The notes below the pieces were generated by a model, which was not told where the DNA came from, searched no databases, and worked only from the letters and a program-made list of their open reading frames with translations. A program made the position numbers and the translations under genes. Source: Butyriboletus loyo (taxonomy: Eukaryota > Basidiomycota > Agaricomycetes > Boletales > Boletaceae). Taken from it: a stretch of DNA of 64,000 bases. Below, in pieces: positions 25,060 to 36,055 of the stretch (the stretch's first letter is position 1; every line of letters starts with the position of its first letter). The stretch is from the NCBI GenBank assembly GCA_038093515.1, contig JBBPSI010000049.1:84993-148992 (forward strand), written 5' to 3'.

Positions 25060-26151
25060 CTACCACTTTGGCTTGCGAAGGTCATTCTTTTTATGAAGCG
25101 TCTTCTTCCCTTTTGCGCTTCTGACACTTTGCAATTCATCGAACTTCTTTTTCGCATATCTCCGCGCTTCTGCATCGTCTACAAGCTCGTCCACCAAAGT
25201 CCGTTTCCGATGTGCACGTGGAAGATTGTCGGTGCTTGCGGTACCGAAAGGCGTGGTAGTCGGGAGGATCGTCCCAATCTGACGGAAAGGGAAGTCAGTC
25301 GGGCGAGCGAGAGAGACGGAAGAGAATTTTGAACGCGTACCGCAAAGTGTTTTGACAGGCCCTTGATGCCTTTACCTTCGTCATTGTCTTTCCGGTAGAA
25401 TCGTTTGGGATCTAGCTGATTCCGTAGACGGAGTGCTTCGGCTTCACGATATAGTCGAGGCAAGTCCGCCTCCGCGGGCGCTGGGAGGTCGAACCAGCTT
25501 GGCCCGGTCGTTTTGTTCTTCAGCTACATTCAGGAATTGAGAGCTGATCTTGGTCAGATAGTATACGTATCGTACCGCCTTTCTCTGCTTCCTTGTCAGC
25601 TGTTTCCAGTCTGCGTTTGGGTCTTCGGGTGGTGCTGGCACAGACGTCGAAGCGGATGCGGCCTCTGCGTGCGCGACCTCTGGATCTCGCACAGAGGTCG
25701 GTGCTTGATGGCGAGCCTTGCCAAACTCGAAGTATGGCGGAGGGAGTACGCCAGGATTGAGAGGCGGCAGCGGTCTAATTCGCAAAGTGAGACGTAGAGG
25801 AAATAACAAACCTCCCACACGTACTTTTCCTCTTCTTCGTTCTCCCTATCACTAAGCTTGATGATTTCTTCCTCTCCAAGTCCATATGTCCCTTTTTCTT
25901 CTTGCAACATTTTCACCCTCCGAGCCTCTTCGCGTGCATTCTGCCTCGCTTTGTCGAGCAACGATTGAAGGTATTCTGGGGTGACCTCCTCTTCTGTATC
26001 AGAATTAGATGTGCTGTCTGTCGATGTTGACGAACTCGAGCCCGATACGGGGTCAGACGAGGTTGACGAACGAGCATCATCGTCCCGGTGGAGTGCAACG
26101 AAGTCACTTGTGAGCGCATCTACCACCTTTTGTTTTCCCTCGGTCGACATA
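25060..26151 (-). CDS. FCF2: Pre-rRNA processing protein Fcf2
   Basis: Nucleolar factor for early pre-rRNA cleavages at A0, A1 and A2 during 40S maturation. The N-terminal half is acidic and Ser-rich (MSTEGKQKVVDALTSDFVAL, then DTEEEVTPEYLQSLLDKARQ). The C-terminal half is the Fcf2/TDIF2 domain: GPSWFDLPAPAEADLPRLYR, LRLRNQLDPKRFYRKD, GLSKHFAIGTILPTTT, HRKRTLVDELVDDAEARRYA and the basic tail ending LHKKNDLRKPKW. At least three introns (KYV|PLPPLNP, RKA|LKNKTTG, KHFA|IGTIL). The start ATG 26151 is 96 bp from the divergent SAS10 start, another small-subunit processome gene. Confidence 0.9.
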
Positions 26152-26247
26152 ATGAGTACAGTACATACACGCACTCCGATGTCCTTGTTTTGAGAGTCTT
26201 TACGTAATCGTACTTTTGTCTTCCGCGCGTGATCGTGACACCGTTCC
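26152..26247. promoter_or_regulatory. Short bidirectional promoter FCF2/SAS10
   Basis: Only 96 bp separate the two divergent ATGs, so the core promoters and 5' UTRs of both genes must lie in or overlap this stretch. No TATA box is obvious; a GTACATACAC-type repeat and a TTTTGTC/CTTGTTTTG pair are visible. Shared regulation of the two ribosome-biogenesis genes is inferred. Confidence 0.5.
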
Positions 26248-28591
26248 ATGCCTCGCCGCCGCCCCTCCCAAAGAGCCAGGTCCCGTTCAAAGCCCCGTCC
26301 GGTCGACAGAAAAAACAGCCAACTCAAACGATGGGACACGCTCGCAGACGTCGAGCTGGACGAGGAGGATCAGTGTGCGTGACTCATATTTGTCATACAT
26401 GCTTGGAACTATCGTGTTTGACGGACGCGTGGTAGTTCATGCGTCGAAAGACAGGATTATGCTTGATGATGGGGACGAGGTGGACCAGGATGGAGACGAG
26501 GAAGAGGTGTTTGCGTTGCAGGGTGTCTCATCTGAGGACGACGGCGAAGCCGAGTACCCATACGAAGCTGCGGACGACGAGGAAGGGAGTGGTTGCCTGC
26601 AAGTCGACTCTGACGCCGACTCTGAACCCACCCCGCCCAAGTCCAAGCTCAAGTCCAAACTTTCCAAAGTCGCACGCGACACCAAAAAATCATCCTCACA
26701 AAAGAACGCATCCGACTCAGAAGACGAAGAAACGTGGGGACGCAGCAAGGGCGCGTACTATTCTTCCAATGCCGCACAAATCGACTCGGAGGACGAGGAA
26801 GCCAACGAACTTGAGGAGCAGGAGGCACTCAGGTTGCAAGCCAAGACATGTGAGGCTATGTGTGACGAAGATTTTGGACTCGGAGATGTCGTGGAGGGCG
26901 ACGCCGAGCCGCCCGAGGCAATGTACACTTGTTGTTTTGTCATACACACCGCTGCTAAGCATAAAACATCTAGGGAACAGGAAGAGGTGCCGAATCCACC
27001 TCCGACGAAGGCCCCGCAAGACAAACAGTCTATCCTGCGCACTCTGGAAAAGAAATCTCCCGAAGCAATCGCACTCGCGAGAGACTGGGAAGACACAGCC
27101 TACAGCCTCGTCGAGGCAAGAGCCCGGGTCGAGGCGTGAGTCCTCTGTTTATCTCACACTCGCGCCACCCTGGTTACCTTGTTCCAGCCCGACAAAACCC
27201 GGACCCGAGGCCCTGGAACTAGGTCTGCAGCACATGTACTACCGTGCGTGCTGTCACATCTTGCCGATGCTAACTTTTGGCATGTTCACCGCTGTGTCCA
27301 AGTAGAAGCCCTGCTCACGTACGCTACGACGCTTGCCTTTTACCTCCATCTGCGTTCCACGGAGAAATATGCGGCCCGTCCTGAACTTCTCCGTCAGCAT
27401 CCTATCTTGAAGCGTCTTCTCACACTGAAAGGAGGTATCAATACACTCGAGAGCCTAGGCGTCGGGCAAGACGTCTCGGATAATGACGATGACGGAGAAG
27501 ATGAAGAAGACGATTTGACGGACGAAGACGAGGAAGACGGCGACCTCTGGTCGCTCATCAAGAAAAAAGGTCTCGAATCAGGCGAACTCGCCGACCTCCT
27601 CGAAGATGCCGCCATTCCCACTCCAAGTTCAAGTCCAAGTCCGCCGCCCACCTCCACCTCCAGGAAACCCAGACTCATTAAAAAAGAACATGCTCAAAAA
27701 CGTCCGGAGGCCGAGAAACCCGAGACCCCCGCGGCCGACCACAAGTCCGATCAAAGCACGCGGAGTCCCGTGTTTGATCTCCTCGAGCCTAAGTTTACGT
27801 CGCGGAAAGACAAAGTGGTGCCGGTCGTTGACATGCTTGCTTCCGCGGATCCATATGGCGAAGTGACTACGCTTCAGTACCATGATTTGGCTGACAAACG
27901 GGCTCGGAAAAAATCACTTCGGTTTTACGTGTCACGTATTCAGTCGTCTTCGTCTCGTCGGACGAACGCACGTGCGAATGCTATCGGCGGGGACGATGAC
28001 ATTCCATATAAAGAGAGGAAGAAGGAACGAGAAGCTAGGCTGGAGAAAGAGATGGGAAGAAAGAAAGAGAAGGGCCATTTGGGTGTGGGAGGGGACGACC
28101 TTGATGGTGTCGATCCAGAAGTCAGCGGGGAGGAAAAGAAACGGAAGAGAAAACGAGGGCTGGATGACGAGGATGGGGAAGATGATGTAGGCGCTGCAAA
28201 TGGGTATTACGACCTCGTGAAGCGGGCCACTGCAGCAAAGAAGTCACGGAAAAAGGCAGAGTATGAAGCTGCAACAGCACGGTGCGTTCTCTCGCAAGCT
28301 TCCATCAGCATGGACAGGCACTCATTCAACACTGCTAGTCCCGAGCTAGAGCCAGAGAGTACTTCGGGCCCACGCTCTGTCACACGTGCGATTCTCAAAA
28401 ACAAGGGTCTCACACCGCGCCGTTCCAAAGTTGTCCGGAACCCTCGCGTCAAAAAGCGTCAAAAGTACGATCAAGCAAAGAAGAAAGTGGCTTCGCAGAA
28501 AGCTGTTTACAAGGGTGGTATCGGAGATGTTTCGAGATATAGCGGTGAGCAATCGGGTATATCCAAGGTAGTGAAGAGTGTCCGGTTGTGA
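26248..28591 (+). CDS. UTP3: U3 snoRNP protein Sas10/Utp3
   Basis: Component of the small-subunit processome for 18S rRNA maturation. Start ATG 26248 gives MPRRRPSQRARSRSKPRPVD, and the first intron joins LDEEDQ|FHASKDRI. An acidic region (DEVDQDGDEEEVFALQGV) and the GRSKGAYYSSNAA motif follow. The Sas10/Utp3/C1D domain comes after AMEQEEVPNPPP: LGLQHMYY|QALLTYATTL, RQHPILKRLLTLKGGINTLE. The central DLWSLIKKKGLESGELADLL is followed by VFDLLEPKF. The C-terminal Sas10 domain is SVTRAILKNKGLTPRRSKVV, NPRVKKRQKYDQAKKKVASQ, ending YSGEQSGISKVVKSVRL. Five introns, all GT-AG. Complete, and about the usual 600-plus residue length. Confidence 0.92.
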
Positions 28592-28983
28592 ACATGAAAC
28601 AAGACGATAATGGATAGGATGGTAGGGTACAACAGTAAAGTCCAGAATACTATTGACATCTGGATTTGAATGGAATGAGATGATCCTGATGACAGTGTGA
28701 ATCTACCATCTGACAGGAAAGTTGGAGACAACCGGAAACAATGGTGACTCGAGAAAATAGTCATGTGCTAACCTCGAGGGGCGCAAAGCAGATTTCGACG
28801 ACTCACGAAAAATCGGAAGAATGTGAATGGTCGACAATATCCAGTGAGAAAGGTAACAACAGGATAATAATATCATACATTTTACACGGGCTCCGATGAA
28901 CCCTCGGCAGTCGGGAATATGGTATTGATAACATAGAAACGACTTCGTCATGTGGACAAATACTGTACGAGCGGGGAACCCGG
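28592..28983. other. Convergent 3' region
   Basis: 392 bp between the SAS10 stop and the stop of the Zn2Cys6 regulator. A/T-richer than the flanking coding sequence; it presumably holds both 3' UTRs. Nothing else was recognised. Confidence 0.5.
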
Positions 28984-31900
28984 TCAAATCGGAGGGCTAG
29001 GGAGGACGGGTGAACTTGCACTGACCATAGAATCGCGGTGTGCATGATGGACGCCATTACTGTTACCATTGGCTGACGAATTGGCATGCGAGGTATCCGC
29101 AGGAGGAGTGCGGCGAGGGATGGTGTTGCTCATTTCATGGAACGAAGGGCCTTTCATCAACGTTTGCTCATATTCACGCCGGATCAGCTGGGAAAGTTCT
29201 TTGGTCTCTTCGTACGCGTAGCTGTATTGCTCGAGACCTTTGATACAGTTCTGCACTTCAGGACGACCGAGGCGGGCCAAAAAGAAGCCGGCTTGAATAA
29301 TACTGACATGCATGACAGCAGGGTCCAATTTCTAGCGGACAGGCAAGTAAGGAAAAAAAAATAGAATAAAACCTCGAGGTTCGTACCAAATATCCATTTG
29401 AAGTCAGCACCCCTGCCAGTGCGGAAATTCGCAAGGAAGCACTCAGAGCTTCTTCAGACACTTTGCGCTTGACGGTCTCCACTTGATTCATACCACTGGG
29501 CGAAAGGGAATCATCACGAACACCAAATTCGTCCATAGCATTGAATAAAGCAATCCACATGACATGATACTGTGCATCACTTGCGCCTATGAGACCCTAT
29601 CAGTGAAAGCAGGCGAAGATCTCAAACAAACGCATACAAGCAGACACTGCAGAGACAAAATCCCAATTAGTGGCGAGATTGGGTGGGACTCCGACTTTGG
29701 ACAGGTTGGCGTCTCTCCACTTGCTGAGTTCAGATGAATAAAGAAGGGCAGCTTCGACGGGTATTCCATCGGAATCCGTCGTCGGGCGCCAGAGGAGACG
29801 CGCTATTTGACGTGATATTCGGGCCAGAGCATGTGCTGCGTTATAATATCCCTGGTAGGAAGTTAGGCGATAACACGTCATCAAACAGTGCATGACCAAC
29901 CAAAAACTGAGATGGGCTGAGTAAAAACCAACTGAAAGTGAATATCTGACTCACTTCGAGTTGTTCGCGAGGGGAGGGCTTCCCAAGTTCCATATTTTCC
30001 TGAAGGCCCGGGTCGGCAGTGTAAAAATCAATATCATAGTCATCATCATCACTGCGCGCCGCAGTTCGACGGTAATTAATATGTCCGCAGATCCATCAGT
30101 GGGGCGATGAAACAACAGAAGAGGAAATCATCGCTCACAGCATTGGTTTGCGGCGGTAATAAAACGCAGAAAACGCGTCCGCTAGACAAGCCATCCACCA
30201 AGCAAAGATCATGGTACCACGGGTCTCGGGGTCTTTGATGTCTGCCATAGCTGATTTATGGTTGATCTGCAAAGAGGTTGATTGAATTCGCTATGGAGAG
30301 GTGCCTGTGGTGTATGAAAGCCGACCTGAAGGCCCAATAAATTGCGGATGCCACAGTTGAGCCAGAATCCATGGAACCCTAGGACATTCAAAGTCAGTCA
30401 AGGGATGACATAAAAAGGGCAAGCGATTGCTAACCATTTTCTGTATTCGGATTTTCTGGTAGAAGGTACGTTATGGGGTACGAAAGAAAGGAACGGTAAA
30501 GACACTCACGGCATTGCATCGTTTCGATCAACAGCGCGATGACGACGTGGTCTTTGTGTGGGACACGGTGAACTTTGGTTGCCTCGGCAAGTTCACGACA
30601 TCGATCAACAAGAGTTCTCGCGAGAAGACTCTGCCCGCCGTTTCTTTGGCGGTCGGCAAGAAGAAGAGGATGTTCCGAGAACTTTGCGCCCCATGCGATC
30701 ACCGTCGCGATAAGCGCGGGATGGATGGGTTCTTCTTGTTTACTGCTGATGATGGGACGCTGACCGGTGGCTTGCAGATTGAGCCGGGCACGGAACTGGA
30801 GGGGATTAAGGAAAGGAAGCCGCGTATGTACGATCTGGAAATAGACCTCGACTAGGTCGAGAGCGAATCTACGTGGCCCCGTCAATACGAAAACATTTAG
30901 ATTAATGGATAAGGTTAAAATAAAATAAAAGAGTCCCTGAAAGGAGTCAGACGACGAGTGGCCTGGAGCGAGAGTGAGATGAGGGCCGAAAAAGGAAGTA
31001 TCGTGAATGACGTACTTATCGCGATAATACCGAAAATTTACGTAATAAGGGGAAGGAGGGACGTACTCTATTCTGAAAGCTTCCTCTTCAAGTTTGGATG
31101 CCATCTCACCCCAGGCGAAATAGGCCGGCGTGCGCGACTTGAAAGGACCGAATGCGAAGATGGACTCGCTGCGGGTGGAATGAATGGAGATCCATGAATG
31201 CAAGATCGATCGTACCTGGGTCCAGATTCAGGTGGGGCGAATAAATGGAAGAGTAGACTGGGTGTGCTAGAGTGCAAGGCGACATTGGGATAACCGCCGA
31301 ATTTCGAGTTCCAGGGTGCCCCATATGCCGACTTGTGCCAGGGGGGGGTACCGCCTTCGCCTGTGGGAGAGTGACTGTTGCGGAACTTGTTCAGGGTTGA
31401 AGGAACAAGCCGATGTACATCGAGGAGCCTACCCAGAAGATACAGGAGATGAGCTACTGAGCACAGAGGTGCACGTCAGCACGGGTACAAAGAGTACGTC
31501 CGCAGCCAAGGATCGAGGGGAAGGGGAAAGCGCACACGTACCTCGAACTAGTGGAGATGCCTCTGGGTCTGCGGACGGCTGCGGTGCGCTTCTTCTCGCT
31601 GGTAGCCTGCTGGACATAATGGCTGCGAGAGGAAATGAGCGGGAGAAATAAGCACGGCGCGAAGTGGCACCAACGTGCAGGGGTAATTTTTGGACTGGCA
31701 ATGCTAGAGGGAGATGAGATGGGGAGATGGGGAAAGGGCGATTGGACGGACCTGGCACTGTGGAAATGGAAGGGGCGTGAGTGGCGAGATGGAGAGAGAG
31801 GCACGGATACGAACCTTTTCCTGACCGGAGAGACGATTGCACTTGACCTTGCGGGATCTGGGGTGGGGTGAGACGGGGCGAGAGTGGGGCGCGGAGGAGA

Positions 31901-32096
31901 CGGACCTGCACGCATCGCAAGCGGTGTTCTGCTTGCGGGGCGGGGGGAGAGTCTTTGCGAGTTCATGGATCTGGTTCTGTACAAGCTGAGTGGGGAGGAC
32001 GAGACCTACGGGAGGAATGAGTGGTGTTGGAAGGGCGAGGCCCTGGGGAAGCAGACCTGGCTGGGAGAAGGAGTGTGGAGGGTCGCCGTTTTGCAT
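28984..32096 (-). CDS. Zn2Cys6 fungal transcription factor
   Basis: N-terminal Zn2Cys6 cluster followed by a fungal_trans (middle homology) domain, so a sequence-specific regulator. The six cysteines (C-x2-C-x6-C-x8-C-x2-C-x6-C) come from four exons: ...NTACDACR ending at 31906, SRKVKCNRLSGQEK (31815-31857), a 6-nt exon CQ (31752-31757), and HCQSKNYPCT (31675-31703); HYVQQATSEKKRT follows. The middle domain includes LVEVYFQIVHTRLPFLNPLQ, HPALIATVIAWGAKFSEH and VDRCRELAEATKVHRVPHKD. The C-terminal part has VMHVSIIQAGFFLARLGRPE and LEQYSYAYEETKELSQLIRR, ending SSPVLPSPPI. At least ten introns. ATG 32096 gives MQNGDPPHSFSQPG. The target is unknown; TOM22 is divergent 271 bp away. Confidence 0.85.
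31752..31757 (-). other. 6-nt micro-exon in the zinc cluster
   Basis: Coding TGCCAG (Cys-Gln), flanked by introns 31758-31814 (57 bp) and 31704-31751 (48 bp), both GT-AG and phase 0. Without it the cluster would have only five cysteines; with it the spacing is canonical. Confidence 0.7.
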
Positions 32097-32367
32097 GATA
32101 AGGCAAGGAGAGGCAGAAAATATTAAGGTGGAAAATATCGCTCGTCGTGCGGGTGGTACTTATAATAAAACCTGGGCCCATAATCCAGGGGGCAACTGAA
32201 GTACTTGGCCAAGTACTTATCATCCTAATTCCTTTTTCAGGAAGTCACACCTCCATTTACACCCGGTCGGAGTTTCGATCCGGGCGCGTACCTCGGCACC
32301 GTATACTTTCGCATCACCAACGCCGCCACAGCACCGCCACACCTGCCAAAACTTGCCTCTCTTCAAC

Positions 32368-32877
32368 ATGGTCAAGGTCGAGATCGTCGAGGAGCAAAAC
32401 TCCCCCTACGCTTCCTCCGCCCCCTCCCGCACAAATTCATCCGACTCCCTCTCCTCCATCGCCTCCGACGTCTCCGTCCCAGACGAGTCCTTTTATGACC
32501 GCCTCTCCGCCCTCGTCGACATCGTCCCCCCCACCACCAGACAGTCCATCGTCTCGTCCTTCTCCAAATCCACCACCTTCATCAAGAAGACAGGAAAGGT
32601 TGTCGGCAACGTCGTCTGGATAGTCACCACCTCCGCCCTCCTTATCGGCCTCCCCCTCGCTCTCTCGCTCGAAGACGAGGCAAAAATCATCCAACAAGAA
32701 CAGGAAATGCTCGCCCAGCAACAAGGTGCCCAGCAGGTACTTTTTTTTTCGCTCTCGCGCTCCACACCGGCGCTTCTCAGCGTTTTCTCTCGTTAGATGC
32801 TCTCACCCGGATCCTCGTACCCACCCTCGGGTTCATCACAACCTGCCCAAAAAGCCGTCGTGCCTCCCGGCTTTTGA
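32368..32877 (+). CDS. TOM22: Mitochondrial import receptor subunit Tom22
   Basis: Central receptor and organiser of the TOM complex in the outer mitochondrial membrane. ATG 32368 gives MVKVEIVEEQNSPYASSAP. The N-terminal cytosolic part is acidic/Ser-rich (DSLSSIASDVSVPDESFYDR). A conserved run LSALVDIVPPTTRQSIVSSF leads into the single tail-anchor-like helix VVGNVVWIVTTSALLIGLPL, followed by an intermembrane-space tail with EDEAKIIQQEQEMLAQQQ. One intron joins GAQQ|MLSPGSSYPPSG, ending AVVPPGF at 32877. About 149 residues, a normal length. Divergent from the Zn2Cys6 regulator. Confidence 0.93.
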
Positions 32878-33293
32878 TCCAAAACTATGGCTCGACCATG
32901 AACCTTGCGGTCTCCCCCGCTCGTCAGCTGTTCCCAGTCATAGCCTACTTCTTACCCACCTAGTACTTCCCCCACCCCGCTCTTTCCCGTGATGATGTTC
33001 ATCGTGTCCGCCCACATACGCATACGCTCCCACATGGCGAATCTTTGCACACATGTCTTATCTGATCATTCCTAATATAAACTCTCCTCTCCTCCCGTGG
33101 TTTCATAACGAAAAGATGCCAGCGGTATTTGAACGCTCCTTTCCAGCCGTTCTTTCAACACCATGACTCACCCCTTGTCATCGAACCTTGCTCCTCCTGG
33201 CAACGCCTTCAAATGAATTCACTTTTTAGTCAAAGTCTATTCGTGTGCTCCGCCATCATGTGACACTCCAGGACGTCTCTACCATGACATGAT
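32878..33293. other. Convergent 3' region
   Basis: About 416 bp between the TOM22 stop and the end of the NDUFA9-like gene. C/T-rich near TOM22, with no conserved frame. Probably the two 3' UTRs. Confidence 0.5.
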
Positions 33294-34865
33294 CTACACG
33301 TTCCCGAACATCGGATATGAACACCCTAACCTGGCCTCGACGGGAAAACTACCGGGCGTTGGAAGTTGTCTCTATATGCGTGACATGCCTGATCAGCCGA
33401 CGACAGCCACACGTCTCGCATTTGTGTATACACGTACGCAGATCGATACCTTCGAAGATACGTGATCGCATGATTCTCGATTTCGTCTGGAGTCACACCG
33501 ACCGCTTCCCAGTCGCCTGCAACCGTCACGTCATCCAAGTACCGCCTCTCAACCTCATCTGGGCAGATAAGCGGCCACCAAACTGACTGTGCCGCCTTGG
33601 CAACAGCGAGCGCGATTCGCTTGGGAATAACTGGCGCCCGAGAAGGTGGGTTATATGTCACGGACGACACTAAATCCAAAAGATACTCCAACGATAACGT
33701 TCTTGGTCCAGGAAGGGAAATGGTGCCAGGCAGTTGCGAAACACCCATCAGATTGGCCAGAGCCTGCGCGACATCCATGACCTACAGATAACACCCAACC
33801 ATCAATTCGAAGCCAAAATACAACAGAGAAAATAGCACCACGGTTCACTTACGTGTACGGGTCTTATTTTGGTGTCCCCGTAGTTTAGCTTCCACCAAAT
33901 GGGCCAGACTGGGTGTCGATAATTATGTCAATCCGGGATAGCATACCGAGTATATTCACTGCGCAGCTTACTAGCCATGTTATTCAGTAACTTGTCTTCA
34001 TAGCCATACATTGTTGCCGGTCGGACGATAGTCGCGCTTGGGAAGGCACTCTTGACCCGTTCTTCGCCCTCATACTTGGTGCGGTAAAAGACAGACGTGG
34101 AGTCGGGCGAAGCATTCAAGTGGGAAACATGCACGAAGCGCTTCACTCCCGTCTCCGCAGCAACCTTCGCGATCCTCTCTGCGCCAGTGACGTGGACGTC
34201 GGCATACTTAAAGTTTCTACCAAGCAAGAACGAGACCAGAAAAAAGAAAGATCAATGAACGTCTCACGGAGAAGGATCACAAAGAACTCGTCACTTAGTC
34301 TCATAATCACGCCCGACAAGGTTATAAACGATATCAGAATGTCTCAAACATTCAGCTATTTGTTCTTCATTCCGTATATCCCATTCCTAATACGTGTTGG
34401 ATGAAATCGATCAGACAAATTACGGCTCTTTTGTTAGGAAAGTGTATTACCATGGGGACGATCTGACCTAAATCACCCATAGGCTTCAGGTGTCTTTTTT
34501 CGTCTTCCTCGCGGTATGGGACGATGACCTGGGTGCCCATTCGGGCTGCAAGGGTCGCGTTGGGGAGTCAGCAACAGCACGGGAAAGATGGTCATGCGCG
34601 CGCACCTAGTTTAGAGACGATGTACCTGCCGAGGAAGCCAGTGCACCCAAAGACGGTGACGACGTGGCCACTGACGGCGCTGTATCCTGGCACGCCAGAC
34701 GAAACGACCGCTTTCCGACCAGGCAGTGTGACTACGTCGTGGAACGCACGCTGAAAATCCATGCACGACCGTCAGCAAACGTCGACAAAGAAGAGCGGAG
34801 CAAAGTACCTTGCGCTGCACAACGAACGCGCGTTGGGCGCGCAAGAGGTGAGATTTGGAGAACAT
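33294..34865 (-). CDS. Complex I 39/40-kDa subunit (NDUFA9-like)
   Basis: Accessory subunit of mitochondrial NADH:ubiquinone oxidoreductase with an SDR-like NAD(P)H-binding fold. The N-terminus MFSKSHLLRAQRAFVVQRK is a presequence. After the first intron come GHVVTVFGCTGFLGRYIVSK (Rossmann GxxGxxG), then LGQIVPMEWDIRNEEQIAEC and SDIVYNLVGRDYETKNF. ETGVKRFVHVSHLNASPDST, FPSATIVRPATMYGYEDKLL and KIRPVHVMDVAQALANLM follow, and the C-terminal block has GPRTLSLEYLLDLVSSVTYN and ITYLRRYRSA. About seven introns. The extreme C-terminus is unsure: splicing after YRSA (GT at a GTACGTG site) gives a stop at 33294, while read-through stops at 33326. Divergent from the DUF2462 gene, 120 bp between starts. 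Confidence 0.88.
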
Positions 34866-34985
34866 CGAGGACGACGACGGAGCTGGATCTGAACGACCTC
34901 AAAGTTATAATAATCCCACCTTTTCCGGAAAATCCCGGGGCCAACTGTAGGGTCGTAACCCGAACTTCACCAAGCACTAGTTAGC

Positions 34986-35338
34986 ATGGCCCAAGGCAAT
35001 ACCAAAGGTCCGCAGGCCAGACCGTCGTCCTCAAAGGCGAAACATGCTGCCAAAGCAGCAGCCCCCAAGAAAGGGCGACGACACGAACCACCCAAAAAAC
35101 CGGCTTTGATTAAAGAAGCCAGCATGCGCAAGGTATTGTACCCCCATGCCTTCCAACACGATGGATGTCATTACACCAATCCGCATGTCAGGCACTCAAA
35201 GCCAAGGTCACTAAATCGATAGAACAGCAGATGGTATCTGCGGCGTCTGCTGGCAAACTGACGATCATGAAACACGCAGTCCCTGAGCCGTACGCCCACT
35301 CTGTCTCTCTTGATCGCGTTCGCTTATTGGGGAGTTAG
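34986..35338 (+). CDS. DUF2462/UPF0390 small basic protein
   Basis: ATG 34986 gives MAQGNTKGPQARPSSSKAKH, followed by AAPKKGRRHEPPKKPALIKE, the signature of the UPF0390 (Leydig cell tumour 10-kDa homologue) family; a 59-bp intron (35133-35191) joins ASMRK|ALKAKVTKSIEQQM, then AASAGKLTIMKHAV. Lys/Ala-rich, about 97 residues, likely nucleolar or ribosome-associated; the molecular role is not established. The last 17 residues after KHAV look unconserved, and a GT site at GAGCC|GTACGC suggests a further intron could shorten or change the end. Confidence 0.82.
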
Positions 35339-36055
35339 CGAATCGGAAAGGGCCGTGAAAAACGGGAAACGTTGACGCAGCTTGATCAGTTCGTTTGCTC
35401 CCTTGAAACAGCGTGTGTTTCCCTCGAGTGTTCAGTCCTGCATGCTCGCCACAGGTGTTCATATCGCCAAAGTAGCTTATATGGTTCACATGAGACCCGA
35501 CGATTCTCAGATTCGCACTTGCGACCCCCATTCATTACACCGTCAGCCCTTTCGTCGGGTCGCGGTTATCGTACTTGATGTGTAGGTCCGAGGACTTGTT
35601 ATATGCAAGCAAGGGCATTGGAATGAACAATCTGAGACATATCATACTTGTGCAGACGACAATGTTAAGAAAAATAAGATGAACTACTCTGACTGTGGCA
35701 CAACAAAGTGTGCAAGAATGGTGAGCAGAGCAGTGGGCGTGGATGGCAATGATGCGACATCATGGGAGAGTGCGATGAATGAATTGGTTGCATGCGAAAA
35801 CTGAATGCAAAAAAAATGGATTGTGCTCCATAGCTGTAAAACAGGAAAAGGTAGCAGTGCAATGCGTGAATATGCAGGGAATTGTAGAGAGGATGCGGTG
35901 CATGTGTGTATGGAAAATCAAACATTTACCAGTGAGACGTGACATATTGCGATAGAGCAAGATTGGAGATGATGGTTTTGCTAGAAATCAACGTTGCGCG
36001 GCGTAAAATGCTTTTTGAAAAGGGTCCATCGTGTGTTGGTTGGGTATGCTCTCTT
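35339..36055. other. Convergent intergenic region
   Basis: About 717 bp between the DUF2462 gene and the CENP-B-like gene stop. The 35650-36000 part is A/T-richer with TGCATG/ATGCAA-type words. No gene, RNA or clear repeat recognised. Confidence 0.45.

Noticed and set aside
32260..32310. GTTTCGATCCGGGCG segment resembling a tRNA T-arm
   Set aside because: No matching acceptor, D or anticodon stems around it; it is in the TOM22 leader.
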